Assembly: GCF_042453785.1 (NCBI RefSeq) | Contig: NC_091667.1 | Location: forward strand, 20,201,501-20,265,500 | Length of the DNA: 64,000 nt | Source: Malus domestica | Taxonomy: Eukaryota; Streptophyta; Magnoliopsida; Rosales; Rosaceae | Reading direction: 5' to 3' | In this document: positions 55,001 through 64,000 of the stretch, one piece after another | Layout of the letters: each line of letters begins with the position of its first letter | Numbering within the stretch: the stretch's first letter is position 1 | The notes under the pieces: model-generated | Told to the model about the DNA's origin: nothing | Database searches by the model: none | The model's input: the letters and a program-made list of their open reading frames with translations, nothing else | Program-made: the position numbers and the translations under genes

Positions 55001-58000
55001 CAATCTTGTTGGGAGTGTTGTCTCGAATGTGAGTAAAGGTTGGGCATGTTTGCTAGTCTACCTTGCCACGAAACACAAAGGTTGACACACAGGGACTTTC
55101 CAATTATCCAGCAATGGTACTGTTCCTTTACCCTCTCTTCGATTTTGAGAAAGTAGTCATGTTGGGAGTCTGGCTCTCGAGATTCGGAGGACGGTGCCTC
55201 TTCGATTTTGGAGCAAGCAATCTTATTGGGAGTGTTTTCTCGAATGTGAGTAAAGGTTGGGCATGTTTGCTAGTCTACCTTGCCACGAAGCACAGAGGTT
55301 GACACACAGGGACTTTCCAATTATCCAGCAGTGGTACTGTTCCTTTACAGTTGTGGGTAATAATATGGTAGCTAGACCTTCAAAATTTATGTGTCTAAAC
55401 TTTTGTTAGTGCTGTTTCTTTGCTATTCTTTTACCTTTCTTGGTCAGAGCGATGTAGTGGGAGCTGCAAGCTTCACGTGCTCAACTTTGGCAGAGAACTT
55501 TGGCAAAGTTATTTGTGGTACCCATGAGCTATTGTTGCGTGTGGGAAGTGGGTGATTGAACAGTAAGATTCATGTGCTTTCTACTTCACCAGAAGTCTTC
55601 GACAGAATGCCCATAATTTCTGCAAAGCTGAGTGTGCGTGTGACAGGTGCTGACAAGGCTAGAAAAGTAGGTGCCTCTTCGATTTCTGAGATCGGCCCTC
55701 GTGGTCTCTGAGCAGCCCAGCTTTTGAGAAAGCGAGCGCCTCTTCGATTGATTCGGAGAACGATGCCTCATCGATTTTTGAGAAAGCAATCATGCTGGGG
55801 GTCTGGCTCTCGAGATTCGGGGAGCAGTGTCTCTTCGATTTTTGAGAAAGTAATCATGTTGGGAGTCTGGCTCTCGAGATTCGGAGGGCGGTGCCTCTTC
55901 GATTTTGGAGCAAGCAATCTTGTTGGGAGTGTTTTCTCGAATGTGAGTAAAGGTTTGGCATGTTTGCTAGTCTACCTTGCCACGAAGCACAGAGGTTGAC
56001 ACACAGGGACTTTCCAATTATCCAGCAATGGTACTGTTCCTTTACCCTCTCTTCGATTTTGAGAAAGTAGTCATGTTGGGAGTCTGGCTCTCGAGATTCG
56101 GAGGACGGTGCCTCTTCGATTTTGGAGCAAGCAATCTTATTGGGAGTGTTTTCTCGAATGTGAGTAAAGGTTGGGCATGTTTGCTAGTCTACCTTGCCAC
56201 GAAGCACAGAGGTTGACACACAGGGACTTTCCAATTATCCAGCAGTGGTACTGTTCCTTTACCCTTGTGGGTAATAATATGGTAGCTAGACCTTCAAAAT
56301 TTATGGGTCTAAACTTTGTTAGTGCTGTTTCTTTGCTATTCTTTTACCCTTCTTGGTCAGAGCGATGTAGTGGGAGCTGCAAGCTTCACGTGCTCAACTT
56401 TGGCAGAGAACTTTGGCAAAGTTATCTGTGGTACCCATGAGCTATTGTTGCGTGTGAGAAGTGGGTGATTGAACAGTAAGATTCATGTGTTTTCTACTTC
56501 CCCAGAAGTCTTTGACAGAATGCCCATAATTTCCGCAAAACTGAGTGTGCGTGTGACAGGTGCTGACAAGGCTGGAAAAGGCTGGAAAAGTAGGTGCCTC
56601 TTCGATTTCTGAGATCGGCCCTCGTGGTCTCTGGGGAGCCCAGCTTTTGAGAAAGCGAGCGCCTCTTCGATTTTTGAGATCGGCCTTCGTGGTCTTTGAG
56701 CAGCCCAACTTTTGAGAAAGCAAACGCCTCTTCGATTTCTGAGATCAACCCTCGTGATCTCTAAGCAGCCCAGCTTTTGAGAAAGCAAACGCCTCTTCGA
56801 TTTCTGAGCAGGCGCCTCTTCGATTTCTGAAGCTTCGTCGAGTGCAGATTTTTATAGGGGCTGGCATTAAGTTCCAAAGCACACTTGAATCTCCACCAGT
56901 AGAAGCTTCATTCTTGCACTTCTAAGATCTTGATTTGTCCGACCTCTTCTCTCTTCAACACCTTTGAAAATGTCTGGCCCCTCCGACCGTCGTTTTGACT
57001 TGAACCTTGTTGAAGAGGCAGCCCCGCCTTCTCCAGACAACATATGGCGCCCATCCTTCGTCTCCCCTACTGGTCCTCTTACCGTTGGGGATTCCGTGAT
57101 GAAGAATGATATGACCGCTGCGGTGGTGGCCATGAACCTTCTCACTCCCAAAGATAACAGACTACTTTCCAAACGGTCTGATGAGTTAGCTGTTAAGGAT
57201 TCGCTGGCTCTCAGTGTTCAGTGTGCAGGTTCTGTGTCTAATATGGCCCAACGCCTATTTGCTCGAACCCGCCAAGTTGAATCATTGGCGGCTGAAGTGA
57301 TGAGTCTCAAACATGAGATTAGAGGGCTCAAGCATGAGAATAAACAGTTGCACCGGCTCGCACATGACTATGCTACAAACATGAAGAGGAAGCTTGACCA
57401 GATGAAAGAAACTGATGGTCAGGTTTTACTTGATCATCAGAGATTTGTGGGTTTGTTCCAAAGGCATTTATTGCCTTCGTCTTCTGGGGCTGTACCGCGT
57501 AATGAAGCTCCAAATGATCAACCTCTGATGCCTCCTCCTTCTAGGGTTCTGTCCAGTACTGAGGCTCCAAATGATCCCCCTCCGGTGCCTTCTCTTTCTG
57601 GGGCTCTACCGACTGCTGAGACTTCTCCTAAGCAACCTTTGTGAAGGCTCCCTCTTGTGTGCTTATTTTGACTCATGTATATGTACATATTTGTAGCTTA
57701 TCGGGGATATCAATAAATAAGCTTTCCTTCATTTCAACGTATTGTGTTAAATACACCAAAGCCTTCTTCGCTAAGTTCTTTGAATTTTCTTTTGTTAAAG
57801 CTTGTATGTTGAAGCTTTCTGAGTGGAGCATGTAGGTTGGGGTAGTGTTCCCTTAATTTCCCGAGTGAGGAAAACTTCTCGGTTGGAGACTTGGAAAATC
57901 CAAGTCACTGAGTGGGATCGGCTATATAAATCTTAGAACGCCATTGTGCTCGATCCTGTGTCATGTCCTTCGTTAGATCTAAGTACTCTAAGTCTTTTCT

Positions 58001-61000
58001 TAGAGTCTCTTCCAAAGTTTTCCTAGGTCTTCCTCTACCCCTTCGGCCCTGAACCTCTGTCCCATAGTCGCATCTTCTAATCGGAACGTCAGTAGGCCTT
58101 CTTTGCACATGTCCAAACCACCGTAACCGATTTTCTCTCATCTTTCCTTCAATTTCGGCTACTCCTACTTTACCCCGGATATCCTCATTCCTAATCTTAT
58201 CCTTTCTCGTGTGCCCACACATCCAACGAAGCATCCTCATCTCCGCTACACCCATTTTGTGTACGTGTTGATGTTTCACCGCCCAACATTCTGTGCCATA
58301 CAGCATCGCCGGCCTTATTGCCGTCCTATAAAATTTTCCCTTGAGCTTCAGTGGCATACGGCGGTCACACAACACGCCGGATGCACTCTTCCACTTCATC
58401 CATCCAGCTTGTATTCTATGGTTGAGATCTCCATCTAATTCTCCGTTCTTTTGCAAGATAGATCCTAGGTAACGAAAACGGTCGCTCTTTGGTATTTCTT
58501 GATCTCCGATCCTCACCCCTAACTCGTTTTGGCCTCCATTTGCACTGAACTTGCACTCTATATATTCTGTCTTTGATCGGCTTAGGCGAAGACCTTTAGA
58601 TTCCAACACTTCTCTCCAAAGGTTAAGCTTTGCATTTACCCCTTCCTGAGTTTCATCTATCAACACTATATCGTCTGCGAAAAGCATACACCAAGGAATA
58701 TCATCTTGAATATGTCGTGTTAACTCATCCATTACCAACGCAAAAAGGTAAGGACTTAAGGATGAGCCTTGATGTAATCCTACAGTTATGGGAAAGCTTT
58801 CGGTTTGTCCTTCATGAGTTCTTACGGCAGTCTTTGCTCCTTCATACATATCCTTTATAGCTTGGATATATGCTACTCGTACTCCTTTCTTCTCTAAAAT
58901 CCTCCAAAGAATGTCTCTTGGGACCCTATCATACGCTTTTTCCAAATCTATAAAGACCATGTGTAAATCCTTTTTCCCATCTCTATATCTTTCCATCAAT
59001 CTTCGTAAGAGATAGATTGCCTCCATGGTTGAGCGCCCTGGCATGAACCCGAATTGGTTGTCCGAAACCCGTGTCTCTTGCCTCAATCTATGCTCAATGA
59101 CTCTCTCCCAGAGCTTCATTGTATGACTCATTAGCTTAATACCCCTATAGTTCATGCAATTTTGTACGTCGCCCTTATTCTTGTAGATAGGCACCAAAGT
59201 GCTCATTCGCCACTCATTTGGCATCTTCTTCGTTTTCAAAATCCTATTGAAAAGGTCAGTGAGCCATGTTATACCTGTCTCTCCCAAAAGTTTCCACACT
59301 TCGATTGGTATATCGTCTGGGCCTATTGCTTTTTTATGCTTCATCTTCTTCAAAGCTACAACCACTTCTTCCTTCCGGATTCGACGATAAAAAGAGTAGT
59401 TTCTACACTCTTCTGAGTTACTCAACTCCCCTAAAGAAGCACTCATTTCATGTCCTTCATTGAAAAGATTATGAAAATAACCTCTCCATCTGTCTTTAAC
59501 CGCGTTCTCTGTAGCAAGAACATTTCCATCCTCATCCTTGATGCACCTCACTTGGTTTAGGTCCCTTGTCTTCTTTTCCCTTGCTCTAGATAGTTTATAG
59601 ATATCCAACTCTCCTTCTTTGGTATCTAGTCGTTTATACATATCGTCGTAAGCCGCTAACTTAGCTTCTCTGACAGCTTTCTTCGCCTCTTGCTTCGCTT
59701 TTCTATACCTTTCACCATTTTCATCAGTCCTCTCCTTGTATAAGGCTTTACAACATTCCTTCTTAGCCTTCACCTTTGTTTGTACCTCCTCATTCCACCA
59801 CCAAGATTCCTTTTGGTGTGGGGCAAAGCCCTTGGACTCTCCTAATACCTCTTTTGCTACTTTTCGGATACAACTAGCCATGGAATCCCACATTTGGCTA
59901 GCTTCCCCCTCTCTATCCCACACACATTGGGTGATTACCTTCTCTTTGAAAATGGCTTGTTTTTCTTCTTTTAGATTCCACCATCTAGTCCTTGGGCACT
60001 TCCAAGTCTTGTTCTTTTGTCTTACTCTTTTGATATGTACATCCATCACCAACAAGCGATGTTGATTAGCCACGCTCTCTCCTGGTATAACTTTGCAATC
60101 CTTACAAGTTATACGATCCCCTTTCCTCATTAGAAGAAAATCTATTTGTGTTTTTGACGACCCACTCTTGTAGGTGATCACATGTTCTTCTCTCTTCTTA
60201 AAGAAGGTGTTGGCTAAGAAGAGATCATATGCCATTGCAAAATCCAAGATAGCTTCCCCATCCTCGTTTCTCTCCCCAAAACCATGGCCACCATGAAAAC
60301 CTCCATAGTTGCCTGTCTCCCTGCCCACGTGTCCATTTAAATCTCCTCCTATAAATAACTTCTCCGTCTGAGCAATTCCTTGCACCAAGTCTCCAAGATC
60401 TTCCCAAAATTTCTCCTTCGAACTCGTATCCAACCCTACTTGAGGTGCGTACGCACTAATCACATTGATAAGTTCTTGTCCTATTACAATCTTGATTGCC
60501 ATGATTCTATCTCCTACCCTCTTGACATCTACAACATCTTGTACCAAGGTCTTGTCCACGATGATGCCAACACCGTTTCTCGTTCTATTTGTGCCCGAAT
60601 ACCAAAGTTTAAACCCTGAGTTTTCTAGATCCTTTGCCTTACTACCAACCCACTTAGTTTCTTGTAGGCACATAATATTTATCCTTCTCCTCACCATAAC
60701 TTCCACTACTTCCATAGATTTTCCCGTTAAGGTTCCTATATTCCACGTTCCTAAACGCATTTTGCTCTCTTGAACTCTACCCTTCTGTCCTAGCTTCTTC
60801 ACCCTCCCCCGTCTAATAGGATCAAAGTACTTCTTTTGTGTGTCCCGGGTAAAGTTAATAGGAGCATATGCTCCCAAACAACTTTGAGTGGAGTCGTTCG
60901 AAAAGAAGTTTCTATGGCCCCCTTGCTCATTTAACACTGCATCCGGGTGCCGATGGAGATACAGCGACCCTTGCTCACTTATCACTGTGCTCAGGCCACA

Positions 61001-63735
61001 CAGCGCGCCACTTACGGGTGACGCCCTAGCTTTAGCGCGATTTTGTTCTGGATTCATTTTCATAAGGATTCGACGTGATCATGGAGTGCCGGCTGTCGAC
61101 TACCTGACGCCCTCCCCCTCCTCCTTTATCCGGGCTTGGGACCGGCCATGTAAGACATAGGCGGAGTTAAAGAAATTGATCAAAAGAAAAATTATATTTT
61201 CTCTTTGCGGATGTTGCAAATATCTTTTTCTGGATTTTCCCTTATACCATAATCTCTCTGTTGTCGAATTAATACCAATGGTTTGAGGCATTTGCTGATA
61301 TGAGTGATCTTTTGCAGCCACTATCAGATGCTCGTAGCTTCAGTCACGAGGCGATTTGCAAGATATTGGAGGCTAAGGGTGGAATAGATCCAGTAATTAA
61401 CTTTCCTAATTCATACACTTGTCTTGTCAAGATTAACAGATGACCAACTTCTTTGTTTTCCATGTAGTCTGCAAACTGCATTTCTTTTGAAATTATTAAT
61501 ATATAGGCATTCTTACATATTGAATATACGAACTTATTGGAAAATGTTTATATCTTAAAGGTAGGGCTTGATTCCCAGCTTCCATGCTATGAACTTGATC
61601 ACAGAGAGGTGAACATGGATGAAGCAGCACTTATTGGAGAGGTAAATTTTGTTAATTCTATTTCTTCTGGCAGTAATCAATTTGAATCGACTTCAGCGCA
61701 TTTTCGGTTCTAACTTTGTTCAATAGGGATATATATGTGAAATATCTAACCTCTGGACCTACGCATTCTTGGTTTTATATCCCGTTCGCAATACTGCATT
61801 TACTTGAATTACATAGCAATGCAGGGATCATATGGTGAGATTTATTTAGTGAGGTGGCGCGGTACAGAAGTTGCTGCTAAAACAATCCGCTCGTCCATTG
61901 CTTCCAATCCAATAGTGAAGTGAGTTTCTCTATTTATGCATATCTTTGATCTGATGGTTTGTTGTCATCTTGTAGATGCCAGAATTAATAGATCAGTTAA
62001 AGTAAAAATAAGTCATCCATAAGCTTATAATGAGTATAAATTCGATACAAAGCTTCAGAGAGTTGTAAGTTTCTCTTTTTCTTTATTTTTCGATTCAAGA
62101 AAGTTGAACTAACTTTTCTAAATGCAGGAATATCTTTATGAAGGAACTCGCTTTGTGGCAAAAGTTGCGCCACCCTAATATCGTGCAATTCCTTGGTGTT
62201 TTGAAGCACCCTGACCGCTTGATCTTCCTTACCGAGTATCTTTGCAATGTTAGTAATTCAATCTTTTAACTTCTTTCCTTTGAAATTCATGTTCATGTTT
62301 CTTACACCAATGTGAATGCACCAGGGAAGTTTGCATGATATATTGAAGAGAAAAGGAAGACTTGATCTACAAACTGTAGTTTCTTTTGCTCTAGATATCG
62401 CCAGGTCCGCATTTATATACTACTGATATGTGCTTCTGTAATATAATTTTCCATCTCATACTGTGATTCACCGGTGTTGATGTAATATAAGTGATTGTGG
62501 AAGCCTGTTGAGTATATAATGCGTACTTACACTGAGTAACTTTGCATCACAGAGGCATGAATTATCTCCATCAGCATAAACCGCGCCCTATAATTCATCG
62601 GGATTTGACACCAAGGTACAGCTCGAAAAAATTGTAAATGCATTTTTGTCAAAATACACGACTTTCAGCTTAGCACAGCTCTACGGATTTTGTTCTGCTA
62701 ATTCTTCTTCTTTGTTCTATAGAAATGTTTTACAAGATGAAGCCGGGCGCCTCAAGGTCACGGATTTTGGCTTAAGTAAAATTGCACAGGAAAATGATGT
62801 ATCGGGTTATAAAATGACTGGAAGAACAGGTTCATGTAAGACACGTCTTTTTGCTCAAAATCAAGTATCCCTAGATATTTTGGTACTTGTTCTGATCTGC
62901 TCTAATCATATTTGCTAGATCGTTATATGGCACCTGAGGTTTATCGTCGAGAATCATATGGAACAAGTATTGATATCTTCTCGTTCGCTCTCATAGTACA
63001 TGAGGTGAGCTTATAAACTTGTGTCTCAAGTAAGCCTTTCTAACAAACACGAACGTTATTTCTGGTATATCGAGGTTGCCCTTTCAGAATGTCATACACA
63101 GTTATGTTTTTTTTGTTATAGATGTTTCTCGGAGGACCACCTAATCTGGCAGAGGATCCAGAAAAAATTGCAGACAAGCGCGCATATGAGGATTCTCGAC
63201 CACCTCTCTACTCTTATTTGTACCCCGAACCAATCAGGACGTGAGTGTTCTTGGACTAGTTGAATATTTCGCCATAGCAGATTCTTTAACAACCATTAGA
63301 ATAAAATTTACAGATATAAACTTGTTTAGTTTCTGGTGCTGAGAAAATGCAGTTAAAAAGTATGTCTGCATGTACAAATTGTTCGCTTAAGAACTCATTG
63401 CTCTCGAATTTGTTTCCAAACTTGCATCTAAAACTAAACTCATTCCACCAATGCAAGCAAGATTTAGCAACTAAACCTAGTAAGTTTAGGGCTCTTTCGG
63501 TATTGTCGTGCTTTTAAAAAAAAAAAAAATTGCTTCTGCTATTGTGTGAGGATAATCAACTATGAAATTAAGCGTTTTAATTGTATAATGAAGGCTTCTG
63601 AAAGAATGCTGGCACCAGAATCCAGATTGCCGGCCGACGTTTGAAGAGATTATTGTGAAGCTGGAGGAGATTCAGGATAAGTTAAAGAACAAGAGGAAAA
63701 TGGGTACGTGTAGCGGTGTTTGTGTCATTTCCTAA
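52089..63735 (+). CDS. Ankyrin-repeat Raf-like (integrin-linked-type) protein kinase
   Basis: Twelve exons: 52,089-52,115; 52,415-52,648; 61,318-61,392; 61,561-61,641; 61,825-61,919; 62,128-62,248; 62,325-62,404; 62,553-62,615; 62,723-62,835; 62,919-63,004; 63,122-63,240; 63,594-63,735. All are GT-AG, and the joined frame is open for 411 aa. Ankyrin repeats occupy about 20-112 ([20 protein letters not shown]). The kinase domain is about 135-395: Gly loop GEGSYGE, ATP-binding K158, HRDLTPRN (D255), DFG (D273), APE. HRDLT replaces HRDLK, a Lys-to-Thr change in the catalytic loop. Plants have a group C Raf-like/ILK family of this layout acting in stress, ion and hormone signalling. Intron 2 is 8.7 kb owing to a transposon composite, yet all exons and splice sites are intact. 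Confidence 0.9.
52825..53430 (-). mobile_element. 3' end of an RTE-like LINE (5'-truncated part)
   Basis: Homologous to 57,905-58,490 of the neighbouring LINE (C-terminal coding end [13 protein letters not shown] to the stop), but with many substitutions and one frame-changing deletion near 53,337. It continues past the stop into AAAAGGCTTTG(TTG)n (minus strand), the usual tail of plant RTE elements. Confidence 0.85.
54830..56680 (+). repeat. Nested tandem duplication, period about 915 bp
   Basis: GATTCGGAGAACGATGCCTC at about 54,836 recurs at about 55,751, and the similarity continues for about 900 bp. Within each copy a unit of about 228 bp (CTCTCGAGATTCGGAGG to CCAATTATCCAGCA) is itself doubled (about 54,957 and 55,185; about 55,872 and 56,090). 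From 56,590 a 60-65-bp unit (CCTCTTCGATTTCTGAGATC) is repeated three times. Confidence 0.8.
56970..57644 (+). CDS. Element-borne ORF, 224 aa, coiled coil (homologue of 37,579-38,244)
   Basis: ATG at 56,970 ([13 protein letters not shown]), stop TGA at 57,642-57,644, no interruption. It has the same [12 protein letters not shown] block, coiled coil ([17 protein letters not shown]) and Pro/Ser-rich repeats at the C-terminus as the copy 19 kb to the left. Most differences are conservative (Gln/His, Lys/Arg, Ile/Val). Its upstream region is also conserved (TATA-like TTTTTATAGGGG at about 56,850). It runs antisense to the LINE. Function unknown; two intact copies in different contexts argue it is a real product. 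Confidence 0.6.
   Translation: MSGPSDRRFDLNLVEEAAPPSPDNIWRPSFVSPTGPLTVGDSVMKNDMTAAVVAMNLLTPKDNRLLSKRSDELAVKDSLALSVQCAGSVSNMAQRLFARTRQVESLAAEVMSLKHEIRGLKHENKQLHRLAHDYATNMKRKLDQMKETDGQVLLDHQRFVGLFQRHLLPSSSGAVPRNEAPNDQPLMPPPSRVLSSTEAPNDPPPVPSLSGALPTAETSPKQPL
57905..61063 (-). CDS. LINE (RTE-like) endonuclease-reverse transcriptase, intact 1,052 aa
   Basis: ATG at 61,063, open to TGA at 57,905-57,907. From about residue 102 an AP-type endonuclease ([41 protein letters not shown], closing HRLLVMDVH). Residues about 560-830 are reverse transcriptase ([57 protein letters not shown], active site FADD). The C-terminus has a conserved HTRKDKI...[13 protein letters not shown] block. No separate ORF1 and a short 3' end are RTE features. 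The last codons are chimeric: the native end ...ADPT then TAG has become ...ADPTQ then TGA at the junction with LTR-element sequence. No inactivating change is seen, but its own 3' tail is missing. Confidence 0.88.
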   Translation of the reverse strand: MKMNPEQNRAKARASPVSGALCGLSTVISEQGSLYLHRHPDAVLNEQGGHRNFFSNDSTQSCLGAYAPINFTRDTQKKYFDPIRRGRVKKLGQKGRVQESKMRLGTWNIGTLTGKSMEVVEVMVRRRINIMCLQETKWVGSKAKDLENSGFKLWYSGTNRTRNGVGIIVDKTLVQDVVDVKRVGDRIMAIKIVIGQELINVISAYAPQVGLDTSSKEKFWEDLGDLVQGIAQTEKLFIGGDLNGHVGRETGNYGGFHGGHGFGERNEDGEAILDFAMAYDLFLANTFFKKREEHVITYKSGSSKTQIDFLLMRKGDRITCKDCKVIPGESVANQHRLLVMDVHIKRVRQKNKTWKCPRTRWWNLKEEKQAIFKEKVITQCVWDREGEASQMWDSMASCIRKVAKEVLGESKGFAPHQKESWWWNEEVQTKVKAKKECCKALYKERTDENGERYRKAKQEAKKAVREAKLAAYDDMYKRLDTKEGELDIYKLSRAREKKTRDLNQVRCIKDEDGNVLATENAVKDRWRGYFHNLFNEGHEMSASLGELSNSEECRNYSFYRRIRKEEVVVALKKMKHKKAIGPDDIPIEVWKLLGETGITWLTDLFNRILKTKKMPNEWRMSTLVPIYKNKGDVQNCMNYRGIKLMSHTMKLWERVIEHRLRQETRVSDNQFGFMPGRSTMEAIYLLRRLMERYRDGKKDLHMVFIDLEKAYDRVPRDILWRILEKKGVRVAYIQAIKDMYEGAKTAVRTHEGQTESFPITVGLHQGSSLSPYLFALVMDELTRHIQDDIPWCMLFADDIVLIDETQEGVNAKLNLWREVLESKGLRLSRSKTEYIECKFSANGGQNELGVRIGDQEIPKSDRFRYLGSILQKNGELDGDLNHRIQAGWMKWKSASGVLCDRRMPLKLKGKFYRTAIRPAMLYGTECWAVKHQHVHKMGVAEMRMLRWMCGHTRKDKIRNEDIRGKVGVAEIEGKMRENRLRWFGHVQRRPTDVPIRRCDYGTEVQGRRGRGRPRKTLEETLRKDLEYLDLTKDMTQDRAQWRSKIYIADPTQ
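61064..61168 (-). promoter_or_regulatory. LINE 5' UTR / internal promoter region
   Basis: 105 bp from the 5' end (AACTCCGCCTATGTC) to the ATG, GC-rich with a purine-rich stretch (GGAGGAGGGGGAGGGCG). Presence of the extreme 5' end shows the LINE was not 5'-truncated on insertion. Confidence 0.55.
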
Positions 63736-64000
63736 AGGATCTATGGAAGTCTTATACATGTCAAGAAAGCTCATCCTTCTTTTTTGTGTGTGTATGTATA
63801 TGCATGTGGTATTTTCTGTATAAACTTGTTTACGAGATTAGTAGCTACCTTTTTTAATGTTTTGGTTAATATTGGTTGGAACCAGGTTTTCTGTATAAAC
63901 TTACCTTTCCAAACTCTTTCAAATAGTACCGAACATTATATTATATATTTTCTGTTTGAAGGTAATCAACGATTCGTCTGGGTGGTGTAGTCGGTTATCA
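63736..64000. other. 3' UTR of the kinase gene
   Basis: T-rich sequence after the TAA, with TGTGTGTATGTATATG motifs and an AATATTGG/TATATATTTTCTG region. Nothing else seen before the window ends. Confidence 0.4.

Larger units (their letters stand above)
53431..57904 (+). mobile_element. Partial non-autonomous LTR-element segment (same family as 36.4-38.3 kb)
   Basis: 53,456-53,700 looks like an LTR piece (TGTGGATAAGTATATAAATG at 53,456, then TACGTGGTTCACCCAGATTG). 53,700-56,880 shares blocks with 36,480-37,500 (GGCAGATGTGGCA, GATATGGGATACTTTTGC, GTGTGACAGGTG). An ORF at 56,970 is homologous to the one at 37,579. No matching second LTR or target duplication is seen around this segment itself. 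Confidence 0.6.
52825..61168 (-). mobile_element. LINE/LTR-element composite in kinase intron 2
   Basis: The 15-bp direct repeat AAAGAAATTGATCAA occurs at 52,810-52,824 and 61,169-61,183. Between the two lie, read on the minus strand: a complete LINE 5' UTR and ORF (61,168-57,905), LTR-element sequence (57,904 to about 53,431), and the 3' end of a second, about 10% diverged LINE copy ending in (TTG)n (53,430-52,825). So one duplication brackets pieces of three origins. Confidence 0.75.

Noticed and set aside
54830-56680. Regular repeats suggesting a CRISPR-like array
   Set aside because: Units are long and adjacent, with no short identical repeats separated by unique spacers, and the genome is a plant.
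59162-60773. Plus-strand ORFs of 60-109 aa
   Set aside because: Antisense shadows of the LINE ORF.
38770-63735. Co-occurrence of a BRL2/VH1 fragment and an ankyrin Raf-like kinase of the family that includes the VH1-interacting kinase VIK
   Set aside because: The BRL2 piece is a broken passenger in a transposon, and the kinase here differs from VIK in its catalytic loop; the proximity is most likely chance.

Overview
The window is nuclear DNA of a flowering plant. It has multi-exon genes with GT-AG introns, a Pol III U6 gene with plant promoter elements, and a very high load of LTR elements, TRIMs, MITEs and a LINE. The repeat families and gene content suggest a woody rosid, most likely Rosaceae (apple/pear type); this is judgement from pattern, not a database match.

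Layout. 1-11,606: a decayed Ty3/gypsy (Tat-like) retrotransposon on the minus strand, with one LTR visible and the left part outside the window. 11,734-12,539: a hAT-like MITE. 14,301-18,695: an intact BAM7-type gene (BZR1 DNA-binding domain fused to a beta-amylase domain) with a G-box cluster upstream. 19,272-20,400: an F-box/kelch (SKIP4-like) pseudogene. 20,663-20,971: tRNA-Lys(CTT) followed by a U6 snRNA gene. 23,025-25,442: a two-exon gene for a 127-aa protein of unknown function. 25.6-32.9 kb: repeats, including a Cassandra TRIM (5S rRNA-like LTRs) nested in a hAT-like element. 32,971-33,196: a small glycine-rich protein gene whose promoter is tandemly duplicated and whose frame depends on a G9 run. 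33,546-34,370 and 45,474-48,661: a broken and an intact copy of a CYP749-type P450. They are separated by a 10.5-kb LTR element (34,493-44,979) bounded by a perfect CTATC target duplication. 52,089-63,735: an intact 12-exon ankyrin-repeat/Raf-like kinase gene whose second intron holds an 8.3-kb LINE/LTR-element composite.

Most unusual features. (1) The 34.5-45.0 kb element has gag but no recognisable pol. It carries three host-gene fragments: a BRL2 receptor kinase, a 14-3-3 protein and a coiled-coil protein N-terminus. It also has an intact ORF on the opposite strand. (2) A close homologue of that opposite-strand ORF, again intact, lies in the second, unrelated insertion at 56,970-57,644. 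(3) That second insertion is a chimera: the full-length body of an RTE-like LINE with an open 1,052-codon ORF, then LTR-element sequence, then the diverged 3' end of another LINE copy. One 15-bp target duplication encloses all of it.

The real host genes (BAM7, 127-aa protein, glycine-rich protein, P450, ANK-kinase) are independent transcription units. Nothing in the sequence ties them into one pathway.
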